A DNA stretch of 35,047 nucleotides from DASSUW01 sp036257565. Lineage in GTDB: Bacteria > Actinomycetota > Thermoleophilia > Solirubrobacterales > Solirubrobacteraceae. Location: NCBI GenBank assembly GCA_036257565.1, contig DATAFH010000135.1, positions 1 through 35,047 on the forward strand, read 5' to 3'. Below are positions 15,600 to 22,433 of the stretch, piece after piece. The notes below the pieces were generated by a model. It had not been told where the DNA came from and did no database searches. It saw only the letters and a program-made list of their open reading frames with translations. Position numbers and translations under genes: made by a program. The first letter of the stretch is position 1. Every line of letters starts with the position of its first letter.

Positions 15600-16862
15600 A
15601 TGGCTTCGGAGCGGTCCGTCAGCGTGGGCGGCGTGCAGATCGGCGGCGGCGCGCCCGTCGTCGTGCAGACGATGACGAAGACGGAGACCGCGAACCTCGG
15701 CGCCACGATGGAGCAGATCCGCAAGGTGGCGGACGCGGGGGCCGACCTCGTGCGCGTCGCCGTGCCGCGCGACAAGGACATCGAGGCACTGAACACGATC
15801 GTCGTCGAGTCGCCGATCCCGGTGATCGCCGACATCCACTTCAACCACACGCTGGCGCTGAAGGCGATCGACGCCGGCGCGCACTGCATCCGCCTGAACC
15901 CGGGCAACATCGGCGGGCCGGAGAAGGTCGCCGAGGTGGCCGACCGGGCGCGCGCCGCGGGCACGCCGATGCGCATCGGCGTCAACTCCGGCTCGCTCCC
16001 CAAGCACCTGCACGAGCTCGAACGCGAGAACCCGGTCGAGGCGCTCGTCACCGCCGCCGTCGAGTTCGTGGGGCTGATGGAGCGCCTGCGGTTCGAGGAC
16101 TTCAAGGTCTCCATCAAGTCGACCAACGTGCCGTACACGATCGCCGCCAATCGGCTCCTGAGCGAGCGAATCCCGTACCCGCTGCACCTCGGCATCACCG
16201 AGGCGGGGACGAAGTGGTCGGGCAGCCTCAAGTCCGCCGTCGGGCTCGGCACGCTGCTGGCCGACGGCATCGGCGACACGATCCGCATCTCGCTCTCGAC
16301 GTTCCACGCCGAGGAGGAGGTCAAGGTCGCCTGGGAGATCCTCAAGGCGCTCAAGCTGCGCGAGCGCGGTCCGGTGCTGATCGCCTGCCCGACCTGCGGC
16401 CGGCTGCAGTTCGACATGGACACCGTGGTGGCCGACATCGAGCGCCGGCTCGAGGCCTACGAGGACCCGATCGAGGTCGCCGTGCTCGGCTGCGCTGTCA
16501 ACGGCATCGGCGAGGCCTCGCACGCCGACTTCGGCATCACCGGCGCCAAGAACGAGGGCCTGATCTTCTCACGCGGCAAGCCGCTCAAGAAGGTGCCGCA
16601 GGAGCGCCTCGTCGACGAGTTGTTCCTCGAGATCGACAAGTACGCCAAGACGAAGCAGATCGACGTCGACGCCGGCGAGCAGGCCGAGGGCGCCGAGTGG
16701 CTCCAGCGCATCGAGGACGAGAACGCCGGCGAGCTCACGCCCGAGCGGCTGGCCAAGCTCGAGGCCGAGCGCGCGCGTGCCGACGCCGACAGCCTGGACG
16801 ACGTGCTGCGCCTCGACGAGGACGCGTCGCCGACCAGCGGGCGCCGGTTCACGCGCGCATAG
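15600..16862 (+). CDS. ispG: 4-hydroxy-3-methylbut-2-enyl diphosphate synthase (flavodoxin)
   Basis: 420 residues. The TIM-barrel part has VVQTMTKTETAN, ADIHFNHTLALKAID, IRLNPGNIGG, RIGVNSGSL and GITEAGT. The iron-sulfur part supplies three cysteines (C263, C266 in CPTCGR; C298 in LGCAVNG) and the E305 ligand for the [4Fe-4S] cluster. It makes HMBPP in the MEP pathway started by dxr. The last about 80 residues form a charged, Ala/Glu-rich extension beyond the conserved core. Confidence 0.95.
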   Translation: MASERSVSVGGVQIGGGAPVVVQTMTKTETANLGATMEQIRKVADAGADLVRVAVPRDKDIEALNTIVVESPIPVIADIHFNHTLALKAIDAGAHCIRLNPGNIGGPEKVAEVADRARAAGTPMRIGVNSGSLPKHLHELERENPVEALVTAAVEFVGLMERLRFEDFKVSIKSTNVPYTIAANRLLSERIPYPLHLGITEAGTKWSGSLKSAVGLGTLLADGIGDTIRISLSTFHAEEEVKVAWEILKALKLRERGPVLIACPTCGRLQFDMDTVVADIERRLEAYEDPIEVAVLGCAVNGIGEASHADFGITGAKNEGLIFSRGKPLKKVPQERLVDELFLEIDKYAKTKQIDVDAGEQAEGAEWLQRIEDENAGELTPERLAKLEAERARADADSLDDVLRLDEDASPTSGRRFTRA

Positions 16863-16879
16863 CCTGCTGGGGGGTGCCG

Positions 16880-16939
16880 AACGGGACATCCTCCACACGG
16901 AACGGCCCGTTGGGCGGGACCCCCACGGGTATCTACCCG
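16880..16939. terminator. Candidate terminator between converging ispG and sodA
   Basis: The 70-bp gap holds AACGGG (16880-16885) complementary to CCCGTT (16906-16911). A short palindrome, CGGGTATCTACCCG (16926-16939), overlaps the sodA stop. Stems are short and there is no T tract. Confidence 0.3.
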
Positions 16940-17538
16940 ACCGCGGAGTACCCCTTGGCGACGCGGTCCCAGTTGACGACGTTCCACCACGCGTCGATGT
17001 AGTCCGGGCGCTTGTTCTGGTACTTGAGGTAGTAGGCGTGCTCCCAGACGTCGACGCCGAGCAGCGGCGTCTGGCCGCTCGAGATCGGGTTGTCCTGGTT
17101 GGCGGACCCCACCACGACGAGGCCGGAGCCGTCGTGGACCAGCCACGCCCAGCCCGAGCCGAACTGGTTGACGCCGGTCTCCTTGAGCTGCCCCTGGAAG
17201 TCCGAGAAGGAGCCGAACGCGGACTTGATCGCGTCGGCCAGCGGGCCGCTCGGCTCGCCGCCGCCGTCCGGGCTCATCCACTCCCAGAAGAGCGAGTGGT
17301 TGAAGTGCCCGCCGCCGTTGTTGCGGACCGCCTTCTGTTTGTCGGCCGGCAGCGCGTCGAGGTTCTGGAGGACCTCCTCGATCGGCCTGCCGTCCCACTC
17401 CGTGCCTTCGAGCGCCGCGTTGACCTTGTCCACGTACGCCTGGTGGTGCTTGTCGTGATGCAGGCGCATCGTCGCCTCGTCGATATGCGGCTCGAGCGCG
17501 TCGTACGGGTAGGGCAGTGCAGGGACCTCGTAGGCCAT
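16933..17538 (-). CDS. sodA: Iron/manganese superoxide dismutase
   Basis: 201 residues. It starts AYEVPALPYPYDALEPHID. Metal ligands are seen in LHHDKHHQAYVDKVN, GGGHFNHSLFWEWM and DVWEHAYYLKYQNKRPDY. The presence of ANQDNP and the GGGHFNH form suggest manganese or a metal-flexible enzyme (inference). It disproportionates superoxide. Unlike most neighbours it has a clear Shine-Dalgarno (AGGAG at 17548-17544, 5 nt before ATG) and a leader of about 30 nt. It lies between ispG and proS on the opposite strand. Confidence 0.95.
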   Translation of the reverse strand: MAYEVPALPYPYDALEPHIDEATMRLHHDKHHQAYVDKVNAALEGTEWDGRPIEEVLQNLDALPADKQKAVRNNGGGHFNHSLFWEWMSPDGGGEPSGPLADAIKSAFGSFSDFQGQLKETGVNQFGSGWAWLVHDGSGLVVVGSANQDNPISSGQTPLLGVDVWEHAYYLKYQNKRPDYIDAWWNVVNWDRVAKGYSAVG

Positions 17539-17571
17539 CTCAGCTCCTGTCGGTCGTCGTCTCTCACCGAC

Positions 17572-17581
17572 AGACTAGGCT
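17572..17581. promoter_or_regulatory. Overlapping divergent -10 hexamers (sodA / proS)
   Basis: AGACTAGGCT. Minus strand TAGTCT serves sodA with a leader of about 30 nt; plus strand TAGGCT lies 10 nt before proS ATG 17592. The two share the central TA. Confidence 0.45.
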
Positions 17582-17591
17582 CTCCGCCTCG

Positions 17592-19274
17592 ATGACCAGG
17601 CTCTCCCGCTACTTCCTGCCGACCGAGAAGCAGCCGCCCGCAGACGCGGAGGCCCTCTCGCACAAGCTGATGGTCCGCGCGGGGCTGATCCGGCAGCTCG
17701 GCGCTGGGATGTGGACGTGGCTGCCGGCGGGCTGGCGGGTGCACGAGAACGCCGCCCGGATCGTGCGTGAGGAGCTCGATCGCATCGGCTCCCACGAGAT
17801 GCTGATGCCGGTGCTCAACCCGGCCGAGCTGTGGCAGCGCAGCGGGCGCTACTCGATCGACGAGCTGTTCAAGCTCAAGGACCGCCGCGGGGCCGACCTC
17901 GTGCTGGCCATGACGCACGAGGAGGTCGTCACGACCCACGTCGCGCCGGCCGTGCGCTCCTACCGCGACCTGCCGCTGTTCCTCTACCACATCCAGACCA
18001 AGGAGCGGGACGAGCCGCGGCCGCGCGCCGGGGTGCTGCGCACGCGCGAGTTCATCATGAAGGACGCGTACACGTTCGACCGCGATCGCGAGGCGCTGGA
18101 CGAGTCCTACGAGCGGCACCGCGAGGCGTACGACCGGATCTTCGACCGCGCGGGGCTCGAGTGGTACCGAGTCGAGTCCGACGTCGGGATGATGGGCGGC
18201 TTCGGCGCCCACGAGTACATGGCGCCGTGCCCGGCGGGCGAGAACGACGTCGCGCTCGCGCCCGGCTACGCGGCGAACGTCGAGGTGGCGAGCGCCGAGG
18301 CGCAGCCGGTCGAGCTGCCGGAGGGCCTGCCGGCGCCCGAGGAGGTCTCCACGCCCGGCCTCACGACCGTGCAGGAGGTCGCCGGCCGGCTGAACGTCCC
18401 GGCGGGCGCGCTGCTGAAGGCGTTCCCGGTCATGGTCGAGGACCGCGGGCTGCTGCTCGTGGTCGTGCGCGGCGACCACCGGGTGAACGAGATCAAGCTC
18501 ACGAACACGCTGGGCGCGCCGTTCCGGCCTGCACGCGAAGAGGAGTTCGCGGAGCGGATCGGGCCGGGGGGCTACATCGGCCCGGTGGGCATCGACGTCG
18601 CGATCCTGCTCGACGACGCGGTCCAGCCCGGGGCCTACATCGCGGGTGCCAACCGCGACGACGCGCATCTGCGCGGGGTCGAGCCGGGTCGCGACTTCCC
18701 ATTCAAGCGCGGCGACGTGCGGCGCGTGGAGCCCGGCGACACCGTGAACGGGCACCCGATCCGGATCGAGCCGGCGATCGAGGTCGGCAACATCTTCAAG
18801 CTCGGCACCCGGTTCTCCGAGCCGCTGAACGCCACGTACCTGGACGAGTCCGGCACGCCGCAGCTGATCTGGATGGGCTCCTACGGGATCGGCCCGGCGC
18901 GGATCACGGCCGCCGCGGTCGAGCAGTTCGCCGACGAGGCGGGCATCTCGTGGCCACGGTCGATCGCGCCGTTCGACATCCACCTCGTCGGCCTCGGCAA
19001 GGAGGACAGCGAGGAGCGCCGGCTGGCGGAAGGGCTGTACGGCGAGCTGGAGGAGACGGGGCTGCGGGTGCTCTATGACGACCGCGACCTCGGGCCGGGG
19101 GAGAAGTTCGCCGACGCGGAGCTGCTCGGCGTGCCGCTACGGCTCACGGTGGGGCGGCGGACGCTCTCGAGCGGGGAGATCGAGGCGCAGGTGCGGCGCG
19201 GGCGCGAGACGCGTACGCTGCCGCTCGAGGGGGCCGCAGAGGCGGCCGCGGAACTGTGGCGGACTCTCCCCTGA
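17592..19274 (+). CDS. proS: Prolyl-tRNA synthetase (bacterial type with editing domain)
   Basis: 560 residues, the length of the bacterial form. Class II motifs are AGLIRQLGAGMWTWLPAG, motif 2 (TREFIMKDAYTFDRD) and motif 3 (MGSYGIGPAR). Between motifs 2 and 3 lies the INS editing domain (about 225-390), with LLLVVVRGDHRVNEIKL and a GPGGYIGPVG segment, which removes Ala-tRNA(Pro). The anticodon-binding domain ends the protein. ATG at 17592 is preceded at 10 nt by TAGGCT. Its 3' end overlaps pgsA by 19 nt. Confidence 0.95.
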   Translation: MTRLSRYFLPTEKQPPADAEALSHKLMVRAGLIRQLGAGMWTWLPAGWRVHENAARIVREELDRIGSHEMLMPVLNPAELWQRSGRYSIDELFKLKDRRGADLVLAMTHEEVVTTHVAPAVRSYRDLPLFLYHIQTKERDEPRPRAGVLRTREFIMKDAYTFDRDREALDESYERHREAYDRIFDRAGLEWYRVESDVGMMGGFGAHEYMAPCPAGENDVALAPGYAANVEVASAEAQPVELPEGLPAPEEVSTPGLTTVQEVAGRLNVPAGALLKAFPVMVEDRGLLLVVVRGDHRVNEIKLTNTLGAPFRPAREEEFAERIGPGGYIGPVGIDVAILLDDAVQPGAYIAGANRDDAHLRGVEPGRDFPFKRGDVRRVEPGDTVNGHPIRIEPAIEVGNIFKLGTRFSEPLNATYLDESGTPQLIWMGSYGIGPARITAAAVEQFADEAGISWPRSIAPFDIHLVGLGKEDSEERRLAEGLYGELEETGLRVLYDDRDLGPGEKFADAELLGVPLRLTVGRRTLSSGEIEAQVRRGRETRTLPLEGAAEAAAELWRTLP

Positions 19275-19933
19275 AGGACACCGCAGAGCGCGCTCGCGAC
19301 ACCGCGGAGCGCGCCCGGCTCACGTTCCGCCGCCTCTTCGGCCTCGATCGCTCGGGACCCCCGCCGCCCCAGACCCTCCGCGGCCAGCCGCTGCACCCGT
19401 GGACGATCCCCAACGCGATCGGCTACGTCCGGCTGGCACTGATCCCGGTCTTCCTCGTGCTCGCGTTCTCGTCGGGCGACGGGCAGAGCACGCTCGCGGT
19501 GATCGTGTTCGCCGTGATCGGCTGGTCGGACTACTTCGACGGCATCGCGGCGCGGGTCACCGGCCAGTACTCGCGCCTCGGCGCGCTGCTCGACCCGCTC
19601 GTGGACCGCATGCTCGTGCTCTCCGGAGCGGTGGTCTGCTGGCATTTCGAGCTGCTCCCGCGGTGGGCGCTCGCCGTGCTCGCCGTGCGCGAGGTGTTCA
19701 TGCTCGGCCTGGTCCGCTGGGGGTTGCGTCACGGCGCGGACATCAAGATCAACTGGCTCGGCCGGCTCGGCGTGTGGCCGGTGCTGGGCGCCCTGTTCTT
19801 CGCCATGGCAGGGCTCGAGACCGTGGGCGAGGTGCTGCTCTACATCGGTGTCGCGATGGTGCTCGGATCGACCGTCAGGTACGTCCAGGAAGGCCTCCGG
19901 TTCCGTGCGTCACGACCCTCAAGTACAGGTTGA
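19256..19933 (+). CDS. pgsA: CDP-alcohol phosphatidyltransferase (PgsA-like)
   Basis: 225 residues. The CDP-alcohol signature D-x2-DG-x2-AR-x8-G-x3-D-x3-D is intact in SDYFDGIAARVTGQYSRLG followed by ALLDPLVD. About five membrane helices surround it. The N-terminal 45 residues are hydrophilic and helical (DTAERARDTAERARLTFRR, a near-duplicate DTAERAR). The likely product is phosphatidylglycerophosphate, using CDP-diacylglycerol from CdsA, but cardiolipin- or inositol-type substrates cannot be excluded. GTG at 19256 lies inside the proS end, implying coupling. Confidence 0.85.
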   Translation: MADSPLKDTAERARDTAERARLTFRRLFGLDRSGPPPPQTLRGQPLHPWTIPNAIGYVRLALIPVFLVLAFSSGDGQSTLAVIVFAVIGWSDYFDGIAARVTGQYSRLGALLDPLVDRMLVLSGAVVCWHFELLPRWALAVLAVREVFMLGLVRWGLRHGADIKINWLGRLGVWPVLGALFFAMAGLETVGEVLLYIGVAMVLGSTVRYVQEGLRFRASRPSSTG

Positions 19934-19942
19934 TGAATTCGC

Positions 19943-19948
19943 TATGCT
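19943..19948 (+). promoter_or_regulatory. -10 hexamer TATGCT for the RsiG-like gene
   Basis: TATGCT lies 7 nt before ATG 19956 in a short A/T-richer stretch (GATGAATTCGC) after pgsA. Fits a leaderless transcript and decides the start codon. Confidence 0.5.
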
Positions 19949-19955
19949 CGCCGAC

Positions 19956-20213
19956 ATGGACACCTTCCCCGATCTCGGTTCCCTTTCCGATCAGGAGCTC
20001 AAGGACCTCATCCAGCAGCTCACGGACGAGGAGCAGGAGGTGTCCTATCGCCGCCGGATCCTGCACGGGAAGATCGACATCCTCCGCGCCGAGCTGGTGA
20101 ACCGGCTGCGCAAGAAGCACGAGGGCGGTGAAGACGTCATCTCCGGCGCCGACGTGCAGCGGCTGACCGACATCCTTGCCGGGCGGGCGTCCGGCGGGGG
20201 CGACGAGGTCTAG
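19956..20213 (+). CDS. RsiG-like small helical protein, predicted c-di-GMP-responsive anti-sigma factor
   Basis: 85 residues, almost all helix. LSDQELKDLIQQLTDEEQEV and SYRRRILHGKIDILRAELV match the core of RsiG, the c-di-GMP-dependent anti-sigma factor of WhiG in Streptomyces. The c-di-GMP motif E-x3-S-x2-R-x3-Q-x3-D reads E26, S30, R33, H37, D41, with His in place of Gln. Streptomyces RsiG has two such motifs; a single motif in a short protein resembles the homodimeric Rubrobacter form. No whiG is in the window. ATG 19956 is chosen from the TATGCT 7 nt upstream; longer starts inside pgsA give unrelated sequence. Confidence 0.65.
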   Translation: MDTFPDLGSLSDQELKDLIQQLTDEEQEVSYRRRILHGKIDILRAELVNRLRKKHEGGEDVISGADVQRLTDILAGRASGGGDEV

Positions 20214-20231
20214 CGCCCGGGAGCGTCCCGG

Positions 20232-20702
20232 ATGGCGCGCCACTGCCCGGAGTGCGGCTTCGTCGTCACGGAAGGGGCCAACTACTGCACGAAGTGCGGC
20301 GCGTTCGTCGGCACCCGCGAGCCGCGTGACGACGTGACGACCGCCACATACATCATCGACGAGCAGACCGGCGAGCTGCGCCCGGTCGACGTCGGCGACG
20401 TGGCCGCCGAGAGCGGGGCGCTGGTGATCCGCTCGGGCGGCGGGCGGGTCGGGCAGTCGTTCCCGCTGCACGCGGAGCGGATGACGATCGGCCGCTCGCC
20501 CGACGCGGAGATCTTCCTCGACGACGTCACGGTCTCCCGCGACCATGCGGTGCTCGTGCGGCGGTCGGGGGCCTGGTACCTGGACGACTCCGGATCGCTC
20601 AACGGCACGTACGTCAACCGCCGCCGGATCGACTCGCACAAGCTCGAGGACGGCGACGAGCTCCAGGTCGGCAAGTACAAGCTGACCTATCTGGCCCGGT
20701 AG
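20232..20702 (+). CDS. Zinc-ribbon plus FHA-domain protein (GarA/OdhI-like)
   Basis: 156 residues. CPEC (5-8) and CTKC (19-22) form an N-terminal zinc ribbon. A linker with a VTTATY motif (T36, T37) follows. The FHA domain (about 65-155) shows the phosphothreonine-pocket residues in MTIGRSPDAEI, VSRDHAVLV and SGSLNGTYVNRRRI. In GarA/OdhI a threonine pair ahead of the FHA domain is phosphorylated and then bound by the domain itself; T36/T37 are placed similarly. Those proteins control 2-oxoglutarate metabolism. The FHA-MerR order also matches the odhI-ftsR and Rv1827-Rv1828 loci. GarA has no zinc ribbon, so orthology is uncertain. Confidence 0.8.
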   Translation: MARHCPECGFVVTEGANYCTKCGAFVGTREPRDDVTTATYIIDEQTGELRPVDVGDVAAESGALVIRSGGGRVGQSFPLHAERMTIGRSPDAEIFLDDVTVSRDHAVLVRRSGAWYLDDSGSLNGTYVNRRRIDSHKLEDGDELQVGKYKLTYLAR

Positions 20703-20707
20703 CTGGA

Positions 20708-21484
20708 GTGTCGGACGATCCGCTCATCGATGCTCCGCTACCGCAACCGGCCGAGGAGGAGGCGCCGCGGAAGTCGCTGACGATCGGCGCGGTGTGCAAG
20801 GCGCTGTCGCAGGAGTTCCCGGACATCTCGATCTCGAAGATCAGGTACCTGGAGGACCAGAAGCTGCTGTCGCCGCGGCGCACGCCGGGCGGCTACCGGC
20901 TCTACGCGCAGACCGACGTCTCCCGCCTGCGGACCATCCTGCGCCTGCAGCGCGACGAATTCCTGCCGCTGCGGGTGATCCGCCAGGAGCTGGCGGCAGG
21001 GCGTGCCGAGGACGACGGCCCGCCGAGCCCGGCCGCGGCGCCGCCGGCCGACGCGGCGCGGCCGGGTGCGGCGCTGCGGCGCCTGACGTTCTCGCTGCGC
21101 GACCACGGGGCGCTGTACTCGCTCTCCGACGTGGTCGAGGAGACGGGCGCGGAGCCGCGGCTGGTGCAGGAGCTCGAGGACTTCGGGATCGTGCGCGGGG
21201 AGATGCGGGGCGGCACGCGCTACTACGACGAGACGGAGCGCGAGATCGTGCGGGCCGTCACGGAGCTGGCCCGGTACGGCGTGGCCGGGCGGAACCTGCG
21301 GGTGTTCAAGACGTCGGCCGAGCGGGAGGCGGCGTTGCTGCAGCAGATCCTGGCGCCGTCGCTGCGCTCGCGGAACCCGGAACGGCGGAAGGAGGCGATC
21401 GAGGCGCTTGAGAACCTCGCGGCCGTCGCGTCGCACCTCAAGCACCTGCTGCTCGTGCGCGACCTGCGCCGGATCGCCAAGTGA
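20708..21484 (+). CDS. MerR-family transcription regulator, FtsR-like
   Basis: 258 residues. The N-terminal winged helix has LTIGAVCKALSQEFPDIS, ISKIRYLEDQKLL and RTPGGYRLYAQTDVSRLR. A Pro/Ala-rich linker (about 100-120) leads to a second winged-helix-like part (YSLSDVVEETGAEPRLVQEL, RGGTRYYDE) and a helical end. This two-part form behind an FHA gene matches FtsR of Corynebacterium (an activator of ftsZ) and Rv1828. The target genes here are unknown. The GTG start is 5 nt after the FHA stop; the gene ends in a GTGA overlap with apt. Confidence 0.8.
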   Translation: MSDDPLIDAPLPQPAEEEAPRKSLTIGAVCKALSQEFPDISISKIRYLEDQKLLSPRRTPGGYRLYAQTDVSRLRTILRLQRDEFLPLRVIRQELAAGRAEDDGPPSPAAAPPADAARPGAALRRLTFSLRDHGALYSLSDVVEETGAEPRLVQELEDFGIVRGEMRGGTRYYDETEREIVRAVTELARYGVAGRNLRVFKTSAEREAALLQQILAPSLRSRNPERRKEAIEALENLAAVASHLKHLLLVRDLRRIAK

Positions 21485-22005
21485 GCGACCTCTCCGAGCA
21501 CATCCGCGACATCCCGGACTTCCCCAAGCCGGGGATCCTGTACAAGGACATCACGCCGCTGCTGCTCGACGCGGAGGCGCTCTCGGAGGCGGTCGGGCAG
21601 CTCGCCGACTGGGCGCGGTCCCTGGACGTCGACTTCGTGGTCGCGGCTGAGGCGCGGGGCTTCATCCTGGGCGCGGCGATCGCGCGCGAGCTGGGTGCGG
21701 GCTTCGTGCCGGCGCGCAAGCCGGGCAAGCTGCCGCAAGAGACGATCTCGGCCGAGTACATCCTCGAGTACGGGGTCGACGCGCTCGAGATGCACGCCGA
21801 CGCGCTCGCCGACGGCGCGCGGGTGCTGCTGCACGACGACCTGCTGGCCACCGGCGGGACGGCGCGCGCGCTGGCCGAGCTGATCGAGGGCGCGGGGGCG
21901 CGGATCGCCGGCTGCGGGTTCCTCGTCGAGCTCGCGTTCCTGGGAGGCCGCGAGCGGCTGGCGGGGTACGACGTGCACGCGCTGCTCTCCTACGACGGCG
22001 AGTGA
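21481..22005 (+). CDS. apt: Adenine phosphoribosyltransferase
   Basis: 174 residues. IPDFPKPGILYKDITPLL is the N-terminal APRT hallmark. EARGFILGAAIA, PARKPGKLP and the PRPP loop VLLHDDLLATGGTA are intact. It salvages adenine to AMP. GTGA overlaps at both ends couple it to the MerR gene and the SRPBCC gene. In many bacteria apt lies near relA; that is not the case here. Confidence 0.92.
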   Translation: MSDLSEHIRDIPDFPKPGILYKDITPLLLDAEALSEAVGQLADWARSLDVDFVVAAEARGFILGAAIARELGAGFVPARKPGKLPQETISAEYILEYGVDALEMHADALADGARVLLHDDLLATGGTARALAELIEGAGARIAGCGFLVELAFLGGRERLAGYDVHALLSYDGE

Positions 22006-22433
22006 TCGTCACGCGTTCCCGGCTTGTCGCGGCGCCGCCCGAGCGCGTGTGGGCGGTGGTCGGCGAGCCGCGTGCGCTGGCCCGGTGGTGGCCGCGGGTC
22101 GAGCGCGTGAAGGCGATCACGCCCGACGGCTGGACGACCGTGCTCCGCTCCGACCGCGGGCGGGCCGTGCGGGCGGACTGGCGGCTGGACGGGCAGGAGG
22201 TGCTGCGCCGGCGGGCGTGGACGCAGGAGATCGAGGGGACGCCGTTCGCGAAGGTGCTGGCCGAGCGGCGGGTCGAGGTCGTCCTGGAGGAGGCGAGCGA
22301 CGGAACGCAGGTGACGCTGGAGCTGCGGCAGCGGGGGCGGGGGATGGCGCGCTTCGGCCGCTTCATGCTGCGGCGCGCCGCCCGGCGCGAGCTTGCCGCG
22401 GCGCTCGATCGCCTCGAGCGGATCGTGAAATGA
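22002..22433 (+). CDS. SRPBCC (START-like) domain protein
   Basis: 143 residues covering one helix-grip fold. It starts IVTRSRLVAAPPERVWAVVGEPRALARWWPRVERV, typical of polyketide-cyclase/Bet v1-like proteins that bind a hydrophobic ligand. VEVVLEEASDGTQVTLELRQ and a C-terminal helix with Arg-rich face complete it. No catalytic residues are recognised. It lies between apt and the AGPS-like flavoprotein with 4-bp overlaps on both sides; a lipid-handling role with the latter is conceivable but unproven. Confidence 0.75.
   Translation: MIVTRSRLVAAPPERVWAVVGEPRALARWWPRVERVKAITPDGWTTVLRSDRGRAVRADWRLDGQEVLRRRAWTQEIEGTPFAKVLAERRVEVVLEEASDGTQVTLELRQRGRGMARFGRFMLRRAARRELAAALDRLERIVK

Noticed and set aside
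14517..16523. A 668-codon minus-strand open frame across rseP, the sulfotransferase and ispG
   Set aside because: No coherent family; it is the shadow of ispG and an off-frame of the sulfotransferase.
17505..17520. A GGGTAGGG match resembling the palindromic element
   Set aside because: It lies in the sodA coding start (antisense of the PYPYD codons) and lacks the GTCAAC partner and inverted copy.
19848..19955. A longer N terminus for the RsiG-like protein
   Set aside because: The extra 36 residues read pgsA DNA in another frame and lie upstream of the TATGCT hexamer.
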